From JAYZDF01 sp036337945 (GTDB lineage Bacteria > Myxococcota > Kuafuiibacteriia > Kuafuiibacteriales > Kuafuiibacteriaceae): a stretch of 17,201 bases of DNA. The notes under the pieces were generated by a model. That model saw nothing but the letters and a program-made list of their open reading frames with translations. It ran no database searches and was not told the origin of the DNA. Positions 1-8,369 of the stretch are shown here, piece by piece. The DNA is taken from the NCBI GenBank assembly GCA_036337945.1, contig JAYZDF010000123.1, forward strand, positions 1-17,201, written 5' to 3'. The translations under genes and the position numbers were made by a program. The stretch's first letter is position 1; each line of letters begins with the position of its first letter.

Positions 1-537
1 GCTATTCGTGACCGGATGTTGGCAGAGGCCGCAGGTTTGACCGAAAAAGCCCAGGCGATGAATGCATTAGAAGGACGAGCAAAAGAGCACGAAGAATTCA
101 GACTCCAGCTTGAAACTCGTAAGGATGTAGATTTGGCCGCGATCGACGCGAAGAAGGATATCGCCCGTGCACAAGCCGATGTCCTGGCCCAGGCCTTCAA
201 GCAAGCGGATATCAAGATTGTGGGCGGTGAAGGCGAATTCTTCAACCAATTCGTCAAGGCCATCAGCCTCGGTCATGCGATGGACGGTGCGCTCGATAGC
301 AGCAAAACGATCCAAGCGGTGGCTGGTGACTACGTAACCGGAAACAAGGACCTAGCTGCGGACTTGAAAGATGTGCTGAGTCGCCCGGCTCTCTCGTCCG
401 GAGATGTGGCGAACCTGAGCGTTGCCAGCGTTCTCACGAAGCTGATGTCGAGCTCGGATACCGCAACCCAAGAAAAACTTGGCGAACTACTGAATGCGGC
501 GAAGAAACTTGGACTGGACGACAAGAGCATAGGCTAA
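1..537 (+). CDS. Flotillin/SPFH (band 7) family protein, C-terminal part (5' end outside window)
   Basis: The reading frame is open from base 1 to TAA at 535-537, so 178 C-terminal residues are visible and the start lies upstream. The first ATG in the window (16) is not a convincing start because coding sequence precedes it. The visible part has a charged, Ala/Glu/Lys-rich helical stretch (about residues 5-60), including the AAGLTEKAQAM segment typical of flotillins. It is followed by the flotillin-type C-terminal helices with a GGEGEFFNQFVKAISLG-like segment and a polar tail. The SPFH domain and any membrane hairpin would be upstream. Flotillins oligomerise at the inner membrane and organise membrane microdomains. 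The gene ends 3 nt before the giant AAA+ ATPase, so the two are almost certainly co-translated and probably work together at the membrane. Family assignment is by recognition of the C-terminal half only. Confidence 0.85.
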   Translation, partial: AIRDRMLAEAAGLTEKAQAMNALEGRAKEHEEFRLQLETRKDVDLAAIDAKKDIARAQADVLAQAFKQADIKIVGGEGEFFNQFVKAISLGHAMDGALDSSKTIQAVAGDYVTGNKDLAADLKDVLSRPALSSGDVANLSVASVLTKLMSSSDTATQEKLGELLNAAKKLGLDDKSIG

Positions 538-540
538 TCA

Positions 541-3500
541 ATGTCCGAACCAGAGAACATCGATTCCGCGGAGACTAATCAAGACTCCGCGGTCGAAGCC
601 GGGAACTATGAGGTCATCAAACGGCGGCTGACCGAACAGGGTCAGTCGCTGTCTACCAAAGTCACATCGCTAAACGAACAGCGAAAAGAGGCTTTTGGTG
701 GAACCGAGCTCACGGTGATCGGAAACGAGAGAATTCGGACCGAGAATAACTGCATTCCACGGGACATCATCACTGTCGGTGGGAAACTCTTGTTTGGGTA
801 CAATGTGCAAATCGGTTTGCGGACGGAGACGAAGGTCAATGATGTTTTTTGCCTTCATGACTGTGTACAAAACGAGGATGGCAGCTGGAATCTAGGTGCT
901 GTCGACGATGCAAGTGTCGGCGGATTTCTCAGCGACGAACGATTCGTTCGTGAGTTTGAAGAGCTTTATAAGTACTACAAAGATGCGAACCTGATTCAGC
1001 TACGCATCGTTTCTGGAAAACTCCTGGCGGTTTTCCAGGTCGGTACGTCGATGGATGACCTGAAGGTTTTTCGGTGGAGCATCGACGTCAACGGGAATGC
1101 AACATATATCGATAACCGTGGCGAGCGAGACAACGTGTTTCCGCCAAGTCATGACTTCGAGTGGAAGGTCCTCACCCGAGACGACCAAGTCTCCGGGCTT
1201 CATCCTCACGTAAACATCGAGGATACGGTCTTCGTTGAAACGGTGGGCGGTGATCTCACCGTCAAAATCGAGAACAATACCAAATCTGGTTTGGGCATCT
1301 ACAACGAGCCCGTAGAGGACAAGAATCAGGCCCTTGATGATGCCGAATTTGCCTACGCTCGATTAGGTCGACTGATCTTAATCAAAGTTAAGCCATACAA
1401 TGAGCTCGACTATCGCTATCTTGTATATAACGAGAATACCGAAACGGTCCGCCGCATTGATGCGATTGGTCAGGCCTGTGTTCAACTGCCCGAAGACCAC
1501 GGCATCATTTTCCCAGGCGGCTATTATCTACAAAGCGGTGAGCTCAAAATCTTTAGTGATGAAACGGATGACTTAATTTTCAAGCGTTCAATCATGTCGC
1601 CCAATGGCGAAGATGTGTTGTTTGTCTTTTATCGTCACGAAGAAGGAAGCAGCGTTTTGCTTCCTTACAACTTGATTCGTAAAGAAGTCTCTAATCCAAT
1701 CCCGTGTCACGGATATTCCATTTTTGATAACGGGACGATGATCGTTTTTCGGCAAGCTGGCGATGAAGCGACCCGAATTCATCCTGTACAACTTTGGAAT
1801 ACCGCTTTTGTCTCGGATGAATTCGCTGCCAACGAGCCGACCGACGGAAGCTTACTAGGGAGAATCGGTAACGCAGATTTGGTTCGCGGTATTTCGGATG
1901 CCTTTTCTGTTTGCAGACTGATTCAAAATGCTGAACCGAACAGGCAGGTATTTGAAGACCTCATTAAGTCGTCCACGCGTCTCAACGACAATTATTATTG
2001 GATCGGAGAGGCGGAACTCGGAAACCTGAACGAAGAGCTCGCGAGCATTCAAAAAACCGCAGAGCTCATCATCGACGAGTTCGAGAAGGTTCAACAGTTT
2101 AAGAAACAAGCAGCGGCATTTCTTGAGGAAACCACGAACTCCCACGAAGAACTGCTGAAGCAAATTCATCCCGATGACTGGACGAAAATTGGTGACTACC
2201 TAGAAGTCATGTCCAAGCTTAGGCGGCACCGTGGGCACATCATTACGCTCAAAGACGTTCGCTATATCAATCTTGAAGACTTAGGGAACCTTGAGGAGCA
2301 GGCAAAAGAAAAATTCGAAGAAGTCAGCAAGGGCGCCGTTCAATTTCTTTTGGACGATGCGGCGCTTAAGCCGCTTACGGACGAACTTGCAGCTCATTTA
2401 GAGCACATTGAAGCGGCCACAAAGGTCAACGAAGTCAATGAACTTAGCGAGAAAATCGAAGTCACCGGAGAGGGACTCACGGTTCTCAGTGAAGTGATTG
2501 GTGACCTGAAAGTCGAGGACCCGGCCGCTCGAACCCGAATTGTCGAGAATATCTCTGAGGTTTTTGGTCAGCTAAACCGGGTACGGGCCAGCCTAGAAGG
2601 CAAACGAAAGACGCTTCTTCGGCAAGAAGGCGTCGCAGATTTTGCCGCTCAGTTTCAATTGTTTGGTCAAAACGTATCGAGCGCGATTGCCTTGGCCGAT
2701 ACGCCAGAAAAATGTGACGAACAACTCTCTCGCATCATGGTGCAACTCGAAGAGTTAGAGAGTCGTTTTTCGGAGTTCGATGAGTTCATTACAGAGCTGG
2801 CGCTCAAGCGTGAGGAAGTCTTCGACGGCTTTTCCTCGAAAAAGCAAAGCCTTCTAGAGGAGCGTCAAAGACGAGCCCAAAATATTACTAAGGCGGCAGA
2901 AAGAATTGTTTCTGGCGTAAAACGTAGATCTCAGGGCTTCAAAGAGGTCGACGATCTGAATGCTTTCTTTGCATCTGATCCAATGGTCATGAAGCTACGA
3001 GAACTTTCAGAGCAGCTTGGCGAGCTGGGTGATTCCGTAAAGGCAGATGAGATCCTGGCCAAACTCAAGGCCTCAAAACAGGACGCCTTGCGCGGTTTGC
3101 GCGATCGGACAGAGCTTTACGAAGAAGGCGCGTCGGTCATCAAATTTGGCCGGCACAAGTTTAGTGTGAATACCCAGCCTCTCGATTTATCGATTGTTCC
3201 ATACGAAGAAGGAATGGCGATTCATTTGACAGGAACGGACTTCTACGAGGCGATTGACGACGAAGATTTCAATCAAACCAAAGAGTTTTGGAGTCAAAGT
3301 CTCGCGTCCGAATCAAAAGAGGTCTACCGCTCGGAATATCTCGCTGCGAGTATTCTCTTTGATGCCGAGGCTCGCAAAGGGGGATTATCAATTGATCGAT
3401 TGAGAAGCGAGGCAACAAGTGAATCGGGACTTCTAGAACTGGTAAAGAAATATGCAGCTGATCGTTACGACGAAGGCTACGAACGAGGACTTCACGATTC

Positions 3501-5793
3501 GGACGCCGCGCTGATTTTAAGTCAGGTTCTCTCTTTACAGGCGAACGCTGGGCTACTCCGCTTTAGCCCGGACGTTCGAGCCATAGCTTGTCTATGTTGG
3601 GCTAAAGATGCCGATGAGGAACAAAAGAAAAGGATGCGCCGCCGGGTCATCGGCCTTGGTCGAATCCGAGCAGCGTTCTCTTCGTCCCGCTCTGAAAATG
3701 ATATGGCGATGGAGCTTTCGGCGTGGATGACTGAGTTTCTGGCGCAGCATGACTTCGATTTTGACGCGGAAAAAATAGAACTTGCAGGGATGTACTTACT
3801 TGAGGAACTCCTCAAGGAACCGCAAGAGTGGACGACCAGCGCCGATGCGGTCGCTTTGCGGGACGTCCTTTTCGAGCATCTACAACTCGAAGGAAAACGA
3901 CTAGATTTCGAACACGATCTGCAAGGAATGGAAGGCCAGCTGGTCGATCAATATCAATTGGTCCGTGCATGGCTGCAAGCATTTTTGGAAAACTACCCAG
4001 AGCAGCAAGACCGCTTTTCTGGGAGCATTCTCGAAACCACCGTGCTCATTCTTACAGAGCACGAGTTGGTACGAGATATTTCAAGCGCAATCACGCACTC
4101 ATCGGTCAAAGGCTTACTTGGGAATCATCCACGGGTGGTCGATCAAGCCTTAGATCTGCGACTCGATGAATTCTATGGAAGACTCAAGAGCTTCTGCTTT
4201 GAACGAGTGCCGCGATTTTTAGAATATCGAAAAATTCGGCATGAAAAAGTTGTTTCTGAAAGAGAACGCTTGCGAATTGAAGAGTACATGCCGCGAGTCT
4301 TAACCAGCTTTGTCAGAAATAAACTGATCAACGATGTGTACTTGCCGATTATTGGTGACAATCTCGCGAAACAATTGGGCGCACTCGGCGACAGCAAGCG
4401 GACAGATCTCATGGGTCTGCTCTTACTCATTTCTCCGCCAGGTTACGGTAAGACGACGCTGATGGAGTATCTCGCGAACAGTCTCGGCATGATCTTTATG
4501 AAGGTCAACGGACCCTCACTCGGACATAGTGTGATTTCCTTAGATCCAAGTGAGGCGCCTAACGCGACCGCGCGACAGGAAGTCGAAAAAGTAAATCTCG
4601 CTTTAGAAATGGGCAATAACGTCATGCTGTATTTGGATGATATCCAGCACACGAACCCAGAATTTCTTCAGAAGTTTATTTCCTTGTGTGATGCCCAGAG
4701 ACGAATTGAGGGCGTTTGGAACGGTAAGACGAGCACTTACGATCTGCGAGGCAAGAAGTTCTGCGTAGTCATGGCCGGTAATCCATATACGGAGACCGGG
4801 GAAAAATTTCAAATTCCTGACATGCTCGCAAACCGAGCAGACACCTATAATCTGGGTGATATTCTCGATGGAAAAGAAGAGGCCTTTGCGCTTAGTTATG
4901 TCGAAAACGCACTCACCTCGAATTCGGTTCTCGCGCCACTCGCTACCCGAGACCAGCAAGACATTTATAAACTCATTCGGATGGCTAAAGGAGAAGAGAT
5001 CCCGAGTTCTGAACTCAGCCACGGATATTCGGCAGCGGAGCTGTCCGAGATTGTTTCGGTTTTCTCCAAGTTACTCGTCTGTCAGGATGTATTGTTGAAA
5101 GTTAACCTGCAGTATATAGAATCAGCTTCTCAATCTGAAGAATACCGAACGGAGCCTCCGTTTAAACTTCAAGGCTCATACCGTAATATGGCAAAACTTG
5201 CTGAAAAGGTCGTATCAGCGATGAACGATGATGAGCTTGAGGCATTGATCGACGATCATTACACGGGTGAATCACAGACCCTTACGAGCGGAGCCGAGCA
5301 AAACCTACTGAAGCTGGCAGAAATGAGAGGGCGGTTGTCAGAGGAGCAAACGGCTCGCTGGGAACAGATCAAGAAAGATTATTCGCGAATTAAACGCATG
5401 GGCGGAGGGAGCGATGATCCGGTTGCGCGACTGGTGGGAAGCCTTAGTGGTTTGGATGCTCACCTCGATGGTATTCGAGACGTCCTCGCGATGGCTGTCG
5501 AAAAAGAAAATGGCGAGCAATGGAGTCAATTAGAACCTCACTTAGAAAAACTTGGACGTGCGCTGCAGGCAGTAGCGAAGCCGGAACTTCAGGTACAGGT
5601 CACAACCGAAACCTCCGACGGCCTGGACGAGCTGTTACAAAAACATACCGATGCGATCGAAAAGACACTGATCCCTATGGTCCTCCATGCGAACAAATCT
5701 ATGGAGAGCACCCGAAATATCAGTCAGCCGGTGGCAGAGCTCTTAGAGCTTCTTAAAATGCGAATGTTGAGCTCCGGGAACCTCGACTCATAA
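541..5793 (+). CDS. Giant AAA+ ATPase of the 'DNA repair ATPase' (DUF3686) family
   Basis: This 1750-residue protein starts at ATG 541, 3 nt after the SPFH gene, with a weak TAGG (530-533) as ribosome site. The N-terminal part carries the family signature (about residues 50-95: GNERI...NNCIPRDI...LLFGYNVQIGL), followed by a mainly beta region to about 480. Residues about 490-860 are long charged helices, probably coiled coil. A mixed region follows, and a AAA+ module lies at about 1250-1530. Its Walker A is SPPGYGKTT (K1304, T1305). Walker B is LYLDDI (D1366, D1367), with DD in place of the usual DE. Sensor 1 is N1414 in AGNPY, and a candidate arginine finger is R1432 in LANRAD. The C-terminal 200 residues are again helical. 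There is no signal peptide or membrane segment, so it is cytoplasmic. The 'DNA repair' label is inherited annotation: I see no nuclease or DNA-binding motif. Coupling to SPFH suggests membrane-linked remodelling, which is inference. Confidence 0.88.
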   Translation: MSEPENIDSAETNQDSAVEAGNYEVIKRRLTEQGQSLSTKVTSLNEQRKEAFGGTELTVIGNERIRTENNCIPRDIITVGGKLLFGYNVQIGLRTETKVNDVFCLHDCVQNEDGSWNLGAVDDASVGGFLSDERFVREFEELYKYYKDANLIQLRIVSGKLLAVFQVGTSMDDLKVFRWSIDVNGNATYIDNRGERDNVFPPSHDFEWKVLTRDDQVSGLHPHVNIEDTVFVETVGGDLTVKIENNTKSGLGIYNEPVEDKNQALDDAEFAYARLGRLILIKVKPYNELDYRYLVYNENTETVRRIDAIGQACVQLPEDHGIIFPGGYYLQSGELKIFSDETDDLIFKRSIMSPNGEDVLFVFYRHEEGSSVLLPYNLIRKEVSNPIPCHGYSIFDNGTMIVFRQAGDEATRIHPVQLWNTAFVSDEFAANEPTDGSLLGRIGNADLVRGISDAFSVCRLIQNAEPNRQVFEDLIKSSTRLNDNYYWIGEAELGNLNEELASIQKTAELIIDEFEKVQQFKKQAAAFLEETTNSHEELLKQIHPDDWTKIGDYLEVMSKLRRHRGHIITLKDVRYINLEDLGNLEEQAKEKFEEVSKGAVQFLLDDAALKPLTDELAAHLEHIEAATKVNEVNELSEKIEVTGEGLTVLSEVIGDLKVEDPAARTRIVENISEVFGQLNRVRASLEGKRKTLLRQEGVADFAAQFQLFGQNVSSAIALADTPEKCDEQLSRIMVQLEELESRFSEFDEFITELALKREEVFDGFSSKKQSLLEERQRRAQNITKAAERIVSGVKRRSQGFKEVDDLNAFFASDPMVMKLRELSEQLGELGDSVKADEILAKLKASKQDALRGLRDRTELYEEGASVIKFGRHKFSVNTQPLDLSIVPYEEGMAIHLTGTDFYEAIDDEDFNQTKEFWSQSLASESKEVYRSEYLAASILFDAEARKGGLSIDRLRSEATSESGLLELVKKYAADRYDEGYERGLHDSDAALILSQVLSLQANAGLLRFSPDVRAIACLCWAKDADEEQKKRMRRRVIGLGRIRAAFSSSRSENDMAMELSAWMTEFLAQHDFDFDAEKIELAGMYLLEELLKEPQEWTTSADAVALRDVLFEHLQLEGKRLDFEHDLQGMEGQLVDQYQLVRAWLQAFLENYPEQQDRFSGSILETTVLILTEHELVRDISSAITHSSVKGLLGNHPRVVDQALDLRLDEFYGRLKSFCFERVPRFLEYRKIRHEKVVSERERLRIEEYMPRVLTSFVRNKLINDVYLPIIGDNLAKQLGALGDSKRTDLMGLLLLISPPGYGKTTLMEYLANSLGMIFMKVNGPSLGHSVISLDPSEAPNATARQEVEKVNLALEMGNNVMLYLDDIQHTNPEFLQKFISLCDAQRRIEGVWNGKTSTYDLRGKKFCVVMAGNPYTETGEKFQIPDMLANRADTYNLGDILDGKEEAFALSYVENALTSNSVLAPLATRDQQDIYKLIRMAKGEEIPSSELSHGYSAAELSEIVSVFSKLLVCQDVLLKVNLQYIESASQSEEYRTEPPFKLQGSYRNMAKLAEKVVSAMNDDELEALIDDHYTGESQTLTSGAEQNLLKLAEMRGRLSEEQTARWEQIKKDYSRIKRMGGGSDDPVARLVGSLSGLDAHLDGIRDVLAMAVEKENGEQWSQLEPHLEKLGRALQAVAKPELQVQVTTETSDGLDELLQKHTDAIEKTLIPMVLHANKSMESTRNISQPVAELLELLKMRMLSSGNLDS

Positions 5794-5912
5794 AAAGAGG
5801 GTTTACACTAATCAAATTCAACGGTTTTTTCCGGAAATGTGGGTCTATTCGTGCATAGTGTGACATTAGTCCTTTCTCCGAAGGCCCCGGGGATCCTATA
5901 CTCCTCCTTGTC
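5794..5912 (+). promoter_or_regulatory. Intergenic leader of the 805-residue gene with possible promoter
   Basis: This 119-bp gap separates the ATPase from the next gene. A good -10-like hexamer TATACT lies at 5897-5902, only 10 nt before the ATG at 5913. Transcription from it would start at about 5909 and give a nearly leaderless mRNA. The matching -35 region (about 5873-5879, TTTCTCC) is poor. A TTTACA at 5802-5807 resembles a -35 box but has no good -10 box at 16-18 nt. There is no Shine-Dalgarno. I see no convincing terminator hairpin after the ATPase, so read-through transcription is also possible. Confidence 0.3.
5828..5837. repeat. 10-bp perfect palindrome TTTCCGGAAA
   Basis: TTTCCGGAAA is its own reverse complement and sits in the leader about 75 bp before the 805-residue gene. 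It could be half of an operator or simply chance; one 10-bp palindrome is not strong evidence. No second copy was noticed in the same gap. Confidence 0.25.
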
Positions 5913-8330
5913 ATGCCGGGTCCCAATATCAATCGAATAGGTCAACAAGGTGGCGCAGGTCGCTCAAAACCAGTCTCTGCGCAAGAGCAGCTCCGGCTAG
6001 ATAAGCAAAATGATGTACTCAAACAGCTCGGACTGAGTGACATCAATCAGCTGCCACCCGAAGCAGCCGGAACCCTCAAGCAGACCCTCACTGACAATGA
6101 CAAAAACTTAGCAAACCTCAAAGCCGGACCGACCGCAAAACTCGTTCAACGTTCAATCGCGCGCAGTGTTGGAAAATCTTTTGAAGCCCGGACCCAGCCG
6201 AACGAAAGTATTCGAGTACCCGCAGACAGCAAACTTTTTACGAAGGCCAACAAGGACGGTAGTTTCCAGCTGACCGGCAGCCTAAGCCAAGGGCCGGTTT
6301 CAGACCTGATGAAGGAAATTGGTATCGACGCCAAGTCCTTTGGTCCTGACGTACAAAAAGCGCTTTCCGGCGCCCAAGGTGCTGACCTGGGTAATGCAAA
6401 AAACTGGAGCAGATTTTCGAAACGGCTTAAGGAGAGTCATCTTCGTGAGCAGCCTGTCGGACAAATTGGTTCCGTCACTAATCTCGGTTCAAGCACCGCG
6501 ACCGGTGGAGTGGCTGAAGCTTCCATCTCGCAAACGGCAGGACTTGGTCTGGCTAAGAATGCACGCTCGGTAGAGGACGCACAGAAACTAGATGCGTCAG
6601 CCACGCCTGATGCTGTCATGCATAACGAGGCGATTCGTGACCCGGATGCTTCGGTTCTTCGCGCGCAAACCTCTGCAAAAGTTCATCAAATTATGGATCG
6701 AGCAGGGCTTACGCCGGACCAGCAAAAGGAATTTGCTCCATTCCTCGATAAGGCTCTCAAAGAGGGCCAAAGCACTGCCAAGACCGAAACAGACAAGGGC
6801 TGGCAGATTGTTAAAAGTGCCCAACGTCAAATCACCGGGAAGAAAATGCCCACCGATAAAGGAAAGGTTGAAGACACGCCCGAAGCTCGTGACGGCGTAT
6901 CTTTAATGGCAGCTGGCCATTTATACAATCTCGCTGAATCTAAAACAGGTGCCACACTCGATCGGTCTGAGGTTCGTGCACTACAAGATGTCCTCACCGA
7001 CTTTACTTCGACAGGTGCATCCAAGTCATCGTCAAAATCGTCGCTTGGAAGTGGACCTAGCGCGACGGAATCAACCAAGAAAACCAACAGTACAAGCAGC
7101 AAACGCAATGCCAACGCAGCAAAAGAAGCGGCCCATGCGCAGCTAGAAGCGATGGGTATCGACCCCAAAGATCCACTGCAATCTCACGTAGTCAAAGACG
7201 TCGAAGGTGCATTCGCCCAGGTCATGAACGGAGCGAAAGACGACGCGGATATCGCACTTCGAGGAATCAAATGGGTGGAACGAAAAGTCGGCGATAAGTC
7301 GGGTGCCCATTCCAAGCATATGGAAGAAGTCCTCAAGACTTTGCCGAAGGACTCCCCTCTTCCTGAGGCCTTCAAGCAGTACAGTCTTCAACAGGTAGCG
7401 CTTTGTGCGGGTGCCGGCCCCGAAGCGTATATGCAGCACCTCAACCAAGCAATGGGTGCCGGTGGAATGATGCCTGGTGGCGCAGGAGGAGGCGTGCCTC
7501 CGTTTGGCGGAACTCCAGTCAGCGGAATACCAGGTGGGGGCTTACCTCCTTACGGCGGCGGACCAGCGATGCCGATGGGCGGTGGTGCTCCGGGTGCGGT
7601 CTACGGCTCAGCGGAGCAACAATACAGCACGAATATGCGCTGTCTTCAGTGCGCGATGATTCTGAATGATCCCTCCTTATCAATGGAAGATAAAATCATG
7701 TATTTCTTGATGGTCATGGCAGCGGGTCAGGATGATGATCGTATGAGAAAGATGCGAGAGATCACCGATCTCGAAGCAAAGGATGCGGCCAAGCAACAGG
7801 CAAAACAAATGCGTGTAAACCAACGAGCGGCGCAAAAACTGGGTCAAACCCCTGATGCAAAATCCGAGCAGGCCGCGAGTAGCGATACACAAACTGAAAC
7901 GGCGAAAGCTGCGGCATCGACAATGAGCGGGTCGAAACCCAAAGCAGCGACAGAAACAAAATCAGCTGCAGCATCTGCGAGTGCTGCCAACACGGCAGGG
8001 GCAGCGCCGAAAGCCCAAACAAGTACGGCTGACGGTAATATCGCTGGTGAACCGCAGACGCCTGCTCCAGGCGGGAAACCGGCGAAAGGTGCCGCTGCTG
8101 CGGCGCAGAATAAGGCCGCAGGCAAGCCAACGAAAGAAGAAGCCGTCCAAGCGCAGCTTGAGGCGGAAAATGAACTTCAAGGTTCAGCAAATCCTGAAGC
8201 GCCAAAATCAAAAGAGATTTTGATGATGGAGCTTAAGCGTATTACGGAGCTTCGCTCAATGCTGATGCAGATGGTCAATGAAATCTTACGCAAATCTAAT
8301 GAAAACGTACGCAACATCTGGCGTGGCTGA
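5913..8330 (+). CDS. Uncharacterised 805-residue low-complexity protein
   Basis: I do not recognise a named family. ATG 5913 is the first in-frame start and has no Shine-Dalgarno; the stop is TGA 8328-8330. There is no signal peptide. Residues 1-400 are Ser/Gln/Gly/Ala-rich with short amphipathic helices. About 370-405 is a Ser/Lys/Thr linker. About 405-510 looks like a folded helical domain. About 510-566 is a Gly/Pro/Met-rich flexible stretch. Next comes a CLQC pair (C577, C580) and a hydrophobic helix with EDKIMYFLMVM (592-602). An Ala/Lys/Thr/Gln-rich linker (about 620-760) follows, then a Met/Leu-rich terminal helix (about 765-805). The hydrophobic helix and terminal helix resemble segments I associate with uncharacterised deltaproteobacterial proteins, but I cannot verify this. 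It lies between the ATPase and the K+ channel on the same strand. An adaptor or secreted helical protein is possible; function is unknown. Confidence 0.8.
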   Translation: MPGPNINRIGQQGGAGRSKPVSAQEQLRLDKQNDVLKQLGLSDINQLPPEAAGTLKQTLTDNDKNLANLKAGPTAKLVQRSIARSVGKSFEARTQPNESIRVPADSKLFTKANKDGSFQLTGSLSQGPVSDLMKEIGIDAKSFGPDVQKALSGAQGADLGNAKNWSRFSKRLKESHLREQPVGQIGSVTNLGSSTATGGVAEASISQTAGLGLAKNARSVEDAQKLDASATPDAVMHNEAIRDPDASVLRAQTSAKVHQIMDRAGLTPDQQKEFAPFLDKALKEGQSTAKTETDKGWQIVKSAQRQITGKKMPTDKGKVEDTPEARDGVSLMAAGHLYNLAESKTGATLDRSEVRALQDVLTDFTSTGASKSSSKSSLGSGPSATESTKKTNSTSSKRNANAAKEAAHAQLEAMGIDPKDPLQSHVVKDVEGAFAQVMNGAKDDADIALRGIKWVERKVGDKSGAHSKHMEEVLKTLPKDSPLPEAFKQYSLQQVALCAGAGPEAYMQHLNQAMGAGGMMPGGAGGGVPPFGGTPVSGIPGGGLPPYGGGPAMPMGGGAPGAVYGSAEQQYSTNMRCLQCAMILNDPSLSMEDKIMYFLMVMAAGQDDDRMRKMREITDLEAKDAAKQQAKQMRVNQRAAQKLGQTPDAKSEQAASSDTQTETAKAAASTMSGSKPKAATETKSAAASASAANTAGAAPKAQTSTADGNIAGEPQTPAPGGKPAKGAAAAAQNKAAGKPTKEEAVQAQLEAENELQGSANPEAPKSKEILMMELKRITELRSMLMQMVNEILRKSNENVRNIWRG

Positions 8331-8369
8331 TCTTTTCTTCGCGCTCAGTATTCATTAGCATGTGCGCAA

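Noticed and set aside
16..18. ATG 16 as the true start of the SPFH gene
   Set aside because: The same frame is open and coding-like back to base 1, and the SPFH domain is missing, so the gene starts outside the window.
3828..4169. Overlapping + strand frame of 113 codons inside the giant ATPase
   Set aside because: It is Arg/Thr/Ser-rich shadow translation within a clearly coding region, with no family resemblance.
5885..5892. CCCCGGGG palindrome in the leader of the 805-residue gene
   Set aside because: It is a short 8-bp self-complementary run with no loop and no U-tract, so neither a terminator nor a convincing operator.
7844..8211. Long - strand open frames opposite the Ala/Lys-rich tail of the 805-residue gene
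   Set aside because: They are composition shadows of GC-rich codons in the + strand gene, with no start signals or recognisable protein features.
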